From positions 992,001-1,056,000 of the forward strand of contig JACONQ010000004.1 in the NCBI GenBank assembly GCA_014281115.1: a stretch of DNA of 64,000 bases, given 5' to 3'. Position numbers and translations under genes: made by a program. A model generated the notes under the pieces. The model was not told where the DNA came from. It searched no databases and saw only the letters and a program-made list of their open reading frames with translations. This stretch comes from Laburnicola sp. R22_1. Taxonomy: Eukaryota > Ascomycota > Dothideomycetes > Pleosporales > Didymosphaeriaceae. Positions 10,522 to 20,443 of this stretch are shown in pieces; position 1 is the first letter of the stretch; every line of letters starts with the position of its first letter.

Positions 10522-11810
10522 TCATGTAAACGCCTTCTCTTTCATTGGTATGGCAAATATATCCACAGAACTTCTAACTTCCTCCTCATATCTCGAGTCT
10601 AAATATGTGTCTTCCCAACTATCCCGCGGCTTCTTCTTATTGCCCTGCAAGCTACCGGCCCCGGCCTTGTTCGCACTCATAGCGCTGGGCCACCTCATCG
10701 CCTGACTCTCATCCGTAACCAACACGTCGTCCTTTTCTAGCAAGCCCAGCTTTACCAGTTGTTCTCTAACCTTGACCTCACTCGTCTCATCATAAAACCA
10801 GAACCCCATTCTAACCAGCATTCTCTGCAAGAACACCTTCAGCGTAGGCATCGTCGCCGCAATAAGCGCAAACTGCAGCTCCAAAATAGCCCATAGCGTG
10901 ATCTTCACCCACGTCCGAAACATATCGTGGCTCGTATCAAAGTCCCGCAAAGTAAGCGTGCGAATGATAGCCGCGCACGAAGCGAACAAGCCCAAGCCCA
11001 TGAGCAGACATATAAAAATCTTCTCGCGCCGCGGCCGCGTCAACTTGCTGATAAACGTGATCGGGACAACGGTGAAGACGATATCCAGTCCGATCTGGAT
11101 AGTGCTGAAGACGATGATATTTCCGTTGATGGTGGATTGTCGGAAACACTGTACGGTCTTTGCGAAGCGGGGGTCCCAGAATGAGCTGAAGGGCCGGCAT
11201 TGGAAGAACTGGAAGCAGGTTTGTACGATGACGGCTGCGACGGTAATGAACATTATGGAGTAGCAGAAGAAGCGCCATCGGCGCGTGTGTTTGAGGCGGA
11301 GCAGCAAGAGGGCGACGGAGAGCTTGGCGAGCGTGATGGACCAGTACCAGAAGAGTTGGGAAATGAAGATGAAGTGCAGGGCGGCCGAGCGGGTGGCTGG
11401 GGAAACGAAAATTGCGCGATGGCCGAGTCCGTTGTGTACTGAGAAGGCGATAAGGAGGTATTGGACCAGAGCGAGAACCTGTGAAGTATATGTTAGTCCG
11501 CTTAGGAAGGGTGTAGAACAGATGTGCAGCGTACTGTAGCTCCTAGGACAGTCCAGTCATCTGGCTTGAGCCGGTATGTCGGTCGTACTCGAGACCATCG
11601 TACTCGAGACCATATGCGAGCGATGAGCAGGCAGATGGTAATCAACATTAGCGCGGCTCCCACTCCCAGTACAACTGGCGCCATATTATCACGACGAAAA
11701 TGATGGTTATGGAAGTTTGGTTTCGTGCCATTTCTTGAGTTTGGACCTGCCATCTGCCCGAAGTCTACACCGGTCCTATTAAAGGAGATGTCGGAGCTGG
11801 CGGTTGCCAT
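10522..11810 (-). CDS. seven-helix rhodopsin-like integral membrane protein
   Basis: Two exons, 11810-11535 and 11478-10522, flank a 56-bp intron and encode 410 residues. The protein has seven hydrophobic helices, among them APVVLGVGAALMLITICLL, IFISQLFWYWSITLAKLSVA, IMFITVAAVIVQTCF, IVFSTIQIGLDIVFTVVPIT and ICLLMGLGLFASCAAIIRT. This is the layout of the fungal rhodopsin-domain family, often annotated as integral membrane or PTH11-like proteins. Family marks are LKPDDWTVLGA before helix 2, the FFQCRPFSSFWDP segment after helix 4, and LPRREK-like basic residues (RPRREKIF) before helix 6. No N-terminal CFEM cysteine domain is present. The extracellular N-terminus has sequons (NRT, NGT) and the C-terminal tail is charged and cytosolic. 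WSRVR occurs twice in a row, encoded by a 15-base tandem duplication. The ligand and function of the family are mostly unknown. Confidence 0.85.
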
Positions 11811-12775
11811 TTTTTGGATCGACTCTATGTATGGTGATGCCGAAGGTTAGAAGAAAGGAGAGAACAAACCGGTGGGGCGGTGGTATAAAGTAACAAATAT
11901 AGTCAGTCAATAATCAAAAATAAAGAAGTCGTGAAATAGCACATGCTGTCCAGTCAATGGTATATTAAAAGAAGAGTAGAAGCGAGTGTGCTTAAGAGCG
12001 CATGTTGTGAAAAATCAAGACTTGTTCATACTGCGGGGAGAGGGTTCGTCGCGCGGGCAAAAGAGTCACCCTATTGCTCAAGACTCGGCCACAGACTAGT
12101 GTAAGAAGAAGAGTAACCTTGGCAGCTGTAGCATTGCATTGGTTTGGCATCCGCTGTCGCTGCAACCATGCGCGACTGACCCCTGTCAGTTTCACAACCG
12201 TTTCATGTGCACCACCACTGCCACCACACACGCTTTGCTCATGCACCTCACAATTCCGAGGGCCACGCACTGTCAAGCGACGCCAACGAGCTCCGGGATG
12301 CCGTTTAGACGGATATTAGTGGGCCGAGAGCTCGTAGATTCGATCGATCGAAGGCGTGTCTACCCTTTGTAGGAACTCTAGGGAGACGTTGGGCATGTTC
12401 ACGCGTCCTATGTAACGCTGTTCCTTCAGCGGGAGGCGTTGATACAGAACGACGCTCAGAATTCGTAAAGTGTTAATGCACAGACTTGTTTGTTTCGTGA
12501 TGGGCGAGAGTACGGTGTGACAGTTGTTGAGGTGCCTAATCAAGGAAATTGCCACAGCCTGCTTCGATCCGTCGCGTCATAAGGATATGCAGTGATGTTA
12601 CGCCTGCAGTGACATAGCCGTAAGACAATACAGAGGATGAGGGGGATATTTAAATAGAACGCAACAGCTAAGAGCGAAACAAACGACTGTCTCAGCGTAA
12701 ACGAAGGTGCCGGGTAGGTGCCAGCTTCGGCTGAGATGCGGGCCGAAGATCGCCCATTGGCCTACCATGACTAAT
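11811..12775. other. intergenic between the rhodopsin-like gene and the pogo element
   Basis: This holds the upstream region of the rhodopsin-like gene. The open frames at 12074-12319 and 12316-12555 have no recognisable protein and no coding-like composition. I see no RNA gene. Confidence 0.4.
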
Positions 12776-14884
12776 CACCAAATGCACGACCCCACCAAAT
12801 GCACGGTTTTGAAAAAATCCACGTAGTTTATCAACGCTCATAACTCCACCAATATTGACGCTATGGAGGCCGCGCTGACAGCAATCGAAAGCTTGCCAGC
12901 AGGCGAAAAGCCTAATTACACCAAAATTGCCAAATTATTTGGCGTTGAGCGATTAACTTTATCGCGGCGCGCGCGCGGGATCAATAAAAGCCACATAAAG
13001 AGGGCAAATGAGTAGAAATTTCTTAACACCACACAAGAAAAGGAGCTTGTAAACTACATATATAAGCTTAACAAGAGAGGCCTGCCTCCTACAAAGCAAA
13101 TGATCTGAAATTTTGCAATAGAAATAGCCAGAAAAGAGCTAGGCAAAAACTGTGTTGAGCGCTTTATTGCCCGCAATAATATTGAGCTCATATCGCGATG
13201 GACTACTGGTATCGACGCCTGTCGCCACCGCGCTGATTCTGCTACCAAATACGCCTTATACTTTAAGCTTTTAGGCGACAAAATAACCTAGTACGATATC
13301 GACAGTCGCCATATGTACAATATGGATGAAAAAGGGTTCCTTATTAGAGTGCTCACTAAGATGAAAAGAGTGTTCTTGCGGCAGCTGTATGAGCAGGGCC
13401 CTTACAAGCAAATGCTCCAGGACAGTAATAGAGAGTGGGTAACAACAATTGCCTGTATTTGCGCCGACGGCACCTCGCTGACGCCAGCCTTGATTTATCA
13501 AGCTACTATGGGCAATATACAAGACTTATGGCTTTAAGATTTTGATCTGCAACACTACAAGGCCTTTTTGCGAGCTTATTAAGTGGGTGGACTAACAATA
13601 AGATTGGTTTGGCGTGGCTCAAACAAGTATTTGATCGCGAGACCAAGGAGAAAGCTTGTAGGGAGTACCGACTACTCATACTTAATGGGCATGGGTCTTA
13701 TATTACTATGCAATTTATCACATACTGCGACAATAACAAAATACTCCTTATAACCTTCCCGCTACACGCTACCCACACTCTCTAGCCTCTTAATATGGCG
13801 ATGTTCAAGCCTCTGAGTACGGCGTATACAAGAGAGCTCTTAGAGTTTATGTACAACTGCTAGGGCCTCTCAGCAATTACCAAACGCGACTTTTATTGAC
13901 TCTTTAACGCCTCCTGGCAAAGGGCCTTTTAAGAAACAATAATACTTAAAGCTTTTGAGTGTACTGGGTTGTCACCTTATAACCTAAACACTATACTTAA
14001 GAAGTTTATTGCAGAGCACGAGAGCCCTCCCTTAAGTTGGAGTAGCTCGTTAAACCTCTCTGATTCTGATTGGCGTAAAGTATGGCAAATACTGAAGGAC
14101 ATTGTTGCGGAGGACCACGCTGAGGAGCGTAAACAGCTGTCGCAAAGTTATCACAAGCTTGAGATTAAATATAGGATCCTTTAACACTAATATGATAGGC
14201 TTAAGCAAGCTTTTATTAACGAGAAGAGGCGCCGTTAACGTGGCAAGCCTCTCCTACTTAATAAACCTAATAATTGGCATGGCGGCGCTGTATTTTACTC
14301 ACCTAGCAAAGTTTAGAGGGCCTGCGAGAGGCAGAAGCAAATTGAGACTAATAAAAAGCTTCAACAACAACAACTCTTAGAGGCTTAACACCAAAGGCTT
14401 CTCAAAAAGCAGGAGAAACAAGCTCTTAAAGAGGAGAGAGCTCACGTACGTTTGGCGGCGCGAGAACTGAAGGCGTAAGCAAAAGAGGCCAAGGCTGCTA
14501 AGCGAGCTGAAAAGCTACTCCAAAAGCAGCTCAAAAAGCAACTCAAAGGTGATATACAATTGTCTAAAAAGGGTAATTGACGGAGCCTTAACCCTTGTAC
14601 ACCAAAAAAACAAGCTCTTGAGAGACCTGAGGCTACTATTGTTGATCAAGAGCCCACTGGAGAGAGGGTGCCCTCACCCGCCAGAGCCACGCGCACCCGT
14701 ACTGTACAGCTCCCATAGCGTTATCGCAAGTAATTTATCATTGCGCAATGGTTTTACATGCTCCTACGAGTGCTACTGCAAAAAAACTAGTGATTTTACT
14801 ATATATTTGGCGTTGTATAGGTTTTGGAGTGTTGCCCTTGGTGGCGGCAAAAACGTGCATTTGGTGGGTCCGTGCATTTGGTGG
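12774..14884 (+). mobile_element. decayed pogo/Fot1-type DNA transposon, about 2.1 kb
   Basis: Inverted ends lie at 12776-12811 and 14848-14883, 36 bases each with three mismatches. Within each end the 13-mer CACCAAATGCACG occurs twice in direct orientation, 17 bases apart (12776-12788 and 12793-12805 on the left). TA dinucleotides lie just outside both ends, though their spacing differs by one base between sides, so the exact boundary is uncertain. The interior holds a degenerate pogo-class transposase. Confidence 0.85.
12863..14580 (+). pseudogene. degenerate pogo/Fot1 transposase (HTH, CENP-B-like, DDE_1)
   Basis: From ATG 12863 the frame reads MEAALTAIESLP, then a psq-type helix-turn-helix (YTKIAKLFGVERLTLSRRA). 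A CENP-B-like DNA-binding region (KELVNYIYKLNKRGLPPTKQ) and the DDE core (YNMDEKGFLIRV, LLILNGHGSYITMQFITYC) follow. An Arg/Lys/Gln-rich tail ends near 14580. Stops interrupt it at 13013 and at several later points, and the frame shifts after about 13560, so it cannot be functional. In LLILNGHGSY the second catalytic Asp is replaced by Asn. The family call rests on the order of motifs shared with Fot1/Pot2 elements. Confidence 0.85.
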
Positions 14885-14994
14885 TAAAATATGGTAATAA
14901 ACCCGAAAACCACCACGTTTTTCGGCGAAAAAAAACAGACAAGAATAACCAACCCTAGTGGACAGATGATAGAAATGCTCTAGAATAAAACGCC

Positions 14995-15001
14995 AAAAAA
15001 A
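14995..15001 (-). terminator. RNA polymerase III T-run terminator
   Basis: Seven consecutive A residues on the plus strand read as TTTTTTT on the tRNA strand, 9 bases past the tRNA 3' end. This is the standard pol III stop signal. Confidence 0.8.
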
Positions 15002-15009
15002 GAAAGGGT

Positions 15010-15117
15010 AGCCCGACGTGGGGGTCGAACCCACAACCTTGAGATACCGCGTATAATCGAGTTGTTAGACCGTGAATACTTAAGAGTCTCACGCTCTACC
15101 GATTGAGCTAGCCGGGC
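15010..15117 (-). tRNA. tRNA-Lys(CTT) with a 35-nt intron
   Basis: Read on the minus strand, the acceptor arm GCCCGGC pairs with GTCGGGC (one G-U). The A box GGCTAGCTCAATCGGTAG and the B box GGTTCGACCCC are present. The anticodon stem TGAGA/TCTCA encloses the loop CTCTTAA with anticodon CTT. A 35-base intron lies one base 3' of the anticodon, at the canonical position 37/38 cut by the tRNA splicing endonuclease. The mature molecule is 72 bases plus a discriminator U at 15010. The tRNA starts 126 bases beyond the pogo element. Confidence 0.93.
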
Positions 15118-16053
15118 TGTTGCCTGTTCGATGGATGATTTTTGAATTTTAATATTTATATGCATGTGAAAAACCACGCGCCAGCGAAGCGAGACAGACA
15201 AAGCGGGGAAATCTGTTCTTTGTCCCCTCCATCGATGGCTAGACCATCAATCCCCAACAAAATTCACTACATATGTCTTCCAAAGATAATACCCTATAAT
15301 ATTAACGCATAATATAACAGGATATAGCAAACGTCGAAAATTTTACCTATTTAATATGTCTATGTAAAGACGCACTTAAATTCATATTCTTCATAGCTGT
15401 TTATAGTCGGGCTCAACCTTTCCATTGTTCTTGTTAACTTCTTAACCTTGAACCTACACGGTAATACTTCCTGAAGAGGTGTTCATACCTGACATAACAA
15501 GGAGAGCTTTGCGTCAACCCTCCTTCAGGAACCTTGGTCTGCGCTACTCATCCTTGTACCCTACAGATGTTTATCATATCCGTATTCATCAGAGAGATCA
15601 TTTCAGTTTGCAGCACTTACATGCTGAGATTAGCTTAAAACCCTGCATCTCACGGTCTGGGGACTTCTTCCACTCTCAATATTGTGTGCATTCCGCCGCA
15701 TAGCAGAAATATAATTGCAATATCTTAATTCTCCAATTTCAGGAAGCGAAAGCCGAAGGATGATGTTGGACAAGGTATAGTTGTTCATCTTTGAACCTAC
15801 TGAAAGACAGATGCACGTAAAGCTAAGTTGGCTATTACCCTTTGTAGGGAGGGCAAGTACACCATCGTGGCTGCTGACTCTTCATATCTACCTATGCAAT
15901 CACGTCTATCCTCTAATCTCTACTCGATACCTCTATACAGTATCTTATCTTTCCAGTTCTGCACCTCCAAATTATTACTGCGGTTATTCCTCAAAAAGTC
16001 TATATTTTGGTCCCTACCCCGCGTGCAAACGCCTTCCTACACAGAGTGACAAC
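15118..16053. other. intergenic, AT-rich
   Basis: No gene is supported. The open frames at 15479-15703 and 15781-16134 lack start context and recognisable content. Confidence 0.4.
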
Positions 16054-16458
16054 ATGCGTCCGATCGCATATGCTGGTAAGCAGAACGAATCCAAACTCCC
16101 GCACTCCCTGTCATTGCTATATGTTCATATATAATTCGTCACAGGCGTCGCGCTAGCCTTCACATTATGTGCCAGTGCCTTCGCTATCCAATCCCTCGAG
16201 AAGTCGCACCTGGAATCGCGCCAACACCCGACCCTTCCGACCAATGCACGCATCTCCCAGAACATCCCGACACCCATTGACAGTAACCAGCTCCAAAGCT
16301 GGACGACGTGCCAGGATTCTTCCGCTACCCCGACAACTGCGCCTGAGACAAAGCTCTCTGGGATACATTCGACCGTTCCTTCCTTGCTGCCTTCAACGGC
16401 TTCTCCCTCTGCCATTCCGCCAGAACAAGGCAAACTCAAGGAACCAAAGGCCAAATAG
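16054..16458 (+). CDS. candidate small secreted protein (uncertain, possibly a relic)
   Basis: Two exons, 16054-16075 and 16145-16458, joined at GTAAGC/CACAG, would encode 111 residues. The intron falls inside the signal peptide, which reads MRPIAYAGVALAFTLCASAFA once spliced. The remainder is rich in Ser, Thr and Pro (SSATPTTAPETKLS, PSTASPSAIPPEQGK) and ends at TAG 16456. I do not recognise it. Beyond the stop, around 16520-16615, another frame reads NTGDLDGFIYGDHGDLVYLI, a stop, then EDGYIEYLDADVWC. This may be the remains of a longer C-terminus, so the gene could be truncated. Confidence is limited by the short length. Confidence 0.35.
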
Positions 16459-18107
16459 TGGCACCTTGATACTGACTTGGACTCATCAGCACGCCCACCC
16501 ATGCACTGTCCAATACCGGTGATCTTGATGGCTTCATCTATGGTGATCATGGTGATTTGGTCTACCTGATTGACTGAGAGGATGGCTACATCGAATACCT
16601 CGATGCAGATGTCTGGTGCGTGTTTTACAGAGTGAGATGGTATTCAGCCACTGATGTCGACACGTTGGACAAGTTCACGTACGTTGTATACACACGTGTG
16701 GCTTGATTCGGAGAGAACCGGAATATTTTCTAGCACGTACGAAACGTTCTAACGTCCGAATTCAGCACCGCTTTCACGTCTGAGTTCGTGGCAGCGCACT
16801 TTGGAAAAGTAATGTCGCGATTTTTGTTGATGGATTGCGGGTACTGCTAGCTCTTGGACATCGTCGTGGTATGTTTAGAAACATTCAATTGAACACCCTT
16901 TGTTGAATTGGGCACATCTGAGCGCAACCTAGGAAGCTCGCAATGCGAAAACCTCAATGTCAGAAGCGTACCTCAGACATGTTCATATGCTGTCGCACAA
17001 AGATCTTCGTTCTTATTCTCATATAAGATCCGCACGATACCATTAATAGCTATCAGACAGTTCACTGCAGAGGAATTTTCGTCAAATAAGTATCATTTTA
17101 TTTCGTCGTCGAAGTTTCTGGCCTAGTTGTAGTTCTCACAAAGCACATGAAGCAAGTACAATGGGAGGGAGGTACTATAACTTCGTACCCAGCACGCAGT
17201 GGCAATAACAAAATATATACCAAGTAGTGATATTGTTTAAATAGTGACTTATTGCGCATGCCAAACAACCACTTGCCCCCCGTCTTCTACATCAACAAAA
17301 CTCAACATCCCCTAACGCAACCTAAGAGTCAAGGATATATAAGCGCCGCGCCTACAATTCCTCGCCCTCCCCCAGCACACCACGACACTCCTGCCTACCT
17401 AACTCAAGCTCCTCCTCCCATCATCCAACCCCTTGAAATTCTTCTACCCTAACCTCCCAACCACTTCCCCTTACAAATAATTAAGTGAGAATCCTTCCTC
17501 TCTACCCTGATACACCCTATCCCGACAACATACACATTTCCTAGTCACTGCCACCTCACGCCCGCCGCCTCCCTCTTCGCTACCTCTGCACTCATCATCA
17601 CACACCGCTTCTGCAGCACCACGCCGCTCCGCTGCATCCATATCGACTCTCTACATGCGATAGACCCTACCTCGTAATATACAGACTCTGTAAAGTCGCG
17701 CCGAAGCGACTTCACCAGCACCTCGCTTATGTAGAACTCCACCAGCTGGATTTGTACAACGAGCGAGATGCGGTGGGTATGTTGGTAACGCCGCTGGGCT
17801 TGAAACCAGACGCGGAATGTTTAGTGTATGAGCGGACGGAATAGCACAGTAAACGGGTAGGAAAGAGTACGTATATGTATGTATACAGTGACTTTTCAGA
17901 TCTCTCTATATCCACAAGCAAAACAAGAGTATTTACAATACAAAAACAAACCAACAAAGATGCGGTACCTCCTTCTGTAACTATGCAAAGAGATTGGTCT
18001 CCGCGACAAGTGGCAGACTGCCTACTGTAGCGCAGCTAGAATGAACTGCGATGCCCTCATCGGGGTGATGACACTTCGAGCTGGGCAGGGGGAGTTGGAT
18101 GTTGTGT
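16459..18107. other. long intergenic stretch
   Basis: I see nothing here that I can support as a gene. Open frames at 16908-17126, 17252-17452 and 17545-17742 are short and composition-driven. The relic noted above occupies the first 160 bases. Confidence 0.4.
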
Positions 18108-19492
18108 CTATCCCATGAAGCGGGTTAGGAACTTGCTACGACGGTTGTTGTTGTTTCTGTTGCGGCTGTTGCCTTGGCCGTTGCCCCTGCCATTGCCGAA
18201 TTTGCCATTTCCTGCATTGCCGTTGTTCGCGTTGCCGTTCCCAGTGTTGCCGTTGTTCACGTTTCCGGCGTTGCCGTTGCCGTTCCCCGCATTCCCAGCA
18301 TTACCATTGTTGCGGTTTCCACCATTACCGTTGTTCGCATTTCCGCCGTTACCAGCGTCAGGAGCAGCAGTCGCGCCAGGAATCAAAGCTATCATTTCAA
18401 GTCAGCACGTATCCCTGAAACATAGCGAATCAAAGAAAGACGCACCAGAGATGATGCTCGCGCCGACATTGCCACCCGCCGCGCCAGCAGCCTGATTCGC
18501 CGCAATAGCAGCAGGGAGATCCTTCTGATTCTGCGCGATCTGGGCATTGATGGCCTCGAGCGTCTGCGCGGTGTCGACGGCTGGGGTAGGAAGTGAGTCA
18601 GAGCTCGAAAAGTGACAAGAGAGAAAGAGAGAAGAAACAGCGAAAGACTTACCACCAGCGGAGGAATCGGGTCGACCAATGCCGTCGGTTTGCTGGACGG
18701 CGAAGCAGCCACCGAAGGGGCCTGCGACGGCGTTGTTGCGGCAGCGTACGGTGCAGACGTCGCCGGTGGAAGCGCCGATGCAGTTGAAGTCTTCGGGCAT
18801 CTGCACGTTGATGGTGAACTCTTGAGCTTCGGCTTGTGAGAGGCCGTTTGTGCCGGGGACATTGTTGGAGACGGTTAATGGGACGAAGTTGGTGGCTGCG
18901 TTGCCTGTGAAGTAGTGTCAGCTTTTGTAGAAATATTTGAAGCTACAGCCAAAAGTCAAAAGCTTGGAAGCTGTATAATGTATCTTGGGGTAACACAGTC
19001 CACAAGCAGTCTCCAGACTTTGGTTTCATACTGTAGTATGAGGTGACTTACTTGTCTGGTCGAGATCGCACTCGTAAGGGCCCGCACCATCAGCATTAAC
19101 CTGGTGAAAAGTGACAGCCAACGTTGAGCCCCTCTGCACACTGGTTACCCTGTTGGCTGCCAGCTCCTTTTCCGTCTCGCCACCGACATCGATGTTGCCG
19201 TCGATTTCCGTTCTGCCGCAAGAGTTCACGATGTTCTGTTTGATCTCGCTATCGCGAATGATGGTCGAGTCTTGCTGACAAGGACTGATGTTCGTGCAAT
19301 TCCGAGCAAGTGCGGAGTCGGCTGATGTTCAGTTAGCCACTGTGAGCGGGCCTGGGGTATGTCCACGAGGGTTAAGGTACCTTTGAATCCCTGGCTCTCG
19401 CCAGATTCACCGACGGCACTGACGATAATGCTATGACAGTTGGTAGAAGAGAAGAGAGCGGCAAGTGCCAAAATAGACATCTGGTAACGCAT
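18108..19492 (-). CDS. secreted Egh16/Gas1-like protein with an Asn-Gly-rich tail
   Basis: Five exons (19492-19381, 19321-19052, 18904-18653, 18580-18446, 18388-18108) join in frame to 349 residues. The N-terminus is a signal peptide (MSILALAALFSSTNCHS). The body resembles the Egh16-like family, which includes powdery mildew Egh16 and the appressorium-induced Gas1/Gas2 of Magnaporthe. Its cysteines occur in NCTNISPCQQD, NSCGRTEIDGN, YECDLDQ, FNCIGASTGDVCTVRCRN and GGCFAVQQTDG. Residues from about 270 on form a low-complexity Asn/Gly tail (GNGGNRNNGNAGN and similar) that ends in a basic cluster (NRRSKFLTRFMG). Intron 2 (18905-19051, 147 bp) is about twice the length of the others and resembles an intron of the PhoD gene at 54914-55038. 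The family role in host penetration is known from other species; here it is inferred. Confidence 0.85.
18905..19051 (-). repeat. intron-like dispersed repeat, copy 2 (Egh16-like intron 2)
   Basis: On the gene strand this intron starts GTAAGTCACCTCATA and continues ACCAAAGTCTGG, then TGTGTTACCCCAAGAT. The order and spacing of GTAAGT, ATA, AGTA, ACCAAA, TCTG and TGTGTTACCCC follow the PhoD intron, starting at the donor. Similarity is weaker than between copies 1 and 4 and stops in the 3' half. Confidence 0.5.
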
Positions 19493-20443
19493 CTTTGAAA
19501 AGTTTAAAGCGCGCAGCGCGACGAATCGAATCGAATGGGAAATCAAAGAAAAGGAATGAACTAAAAAGAACGGATCTCCTGTATCCCAGAAGTGAATGAT
19601 CGAGTGGATGATGTTGAAGATAGTGGTACCTCTTCGTCCTTATACTGTCGACTGTCACCTTGCTCTTGCTTCCCATTCCTCACGGACAAACGGAGCGGTA
19701 ACCAACGCATAGACGTACTCCTGAAAGACCCGTCCAACCCACTTCATGATGGCGCTAGATGGTGGTGAGGTGATTGTAGGCGCCTGCGATGCGAACCCAC
19801 CTGTTGCCTCGGGTGTTGTGTTGGGTAGGGGTCTGCAAGGAATGAGCACGGAGAATCGCGTGATGAACATGCGAACAACCCCACGCGAGTGTTTCTACGG
19901 CTTAGTCGCCTCGTGGTGCGGGAGCTGCCGCCGAATGTTGAGCCTCCCACCCGGGCCGCCACGATGACAGACATCATGCCATTGTACATTGTTTGACACG
20001 ATGCGTGGGATCTCTCGCTTGTAGTCTCAGTTTTGGCATGCGTAGTGTAGCAACAAAGGTTTCGAAAACCTGGTGTCGTGTTTCGCGGTAGCGCAGCTGG
20101 GACCACATAGAGCCAAGCGAGCCGATATGGTACAAACACTGCTTGATCTGCACCACGAAGCTCATTCCCGCCCGTTCCAGAGCCAGAAATGTCCAAAAGA
20201 CAGTCCCGAAGGCCTCATCCGACGAGATCTCGGGTGCAATTGCCGTTGGAAACGTGCGCAAAGCAAAACATAATACTTGATGGGCCAAAGAAAAAGTCAA
20301 GGATGCTGTCAAACCGACGATAAGCCGAAGAACACGATGATCAGCCGAAGAACACGACGATAAGCCGAAGGACATGAATCGTCATGCGGAATTGGGTAAG
20401 TTCGGTAGTTGAACATTGAATCGAAGTTGGGTATTATGGTATC
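19493..20443. other. intergenic upstream of the Egh16-like gene, downstream of PWP2
   Basis: This contains the Egh16-like promoter and, near 20314-20373, a three-unit 20-bp tandem repeat listed separately. I see no gene. Confidence 0.4.
20314..20373. repeat. 3 x 20-bp tandem repeat
   Basis: Three consecutive 20-base units share AGCCGAAGAAC/AGCCGAAGGAC with small differences (CCGACGATAAGCCGAAGAAC, ACGATGATCAGCCGAAGAAC, ACGACGATAAGCCGAAGGAC). They lie just beyond the 3' end of PWP2. Confidence 0.85.

Noticed and set aside
18108..18388. short regular repeats that could suggest a CRISPR array
   Set aside because: They are codon-level Asn/Gly repeats inside an exon, without spacers of constant length, in a eukaryotic genome.
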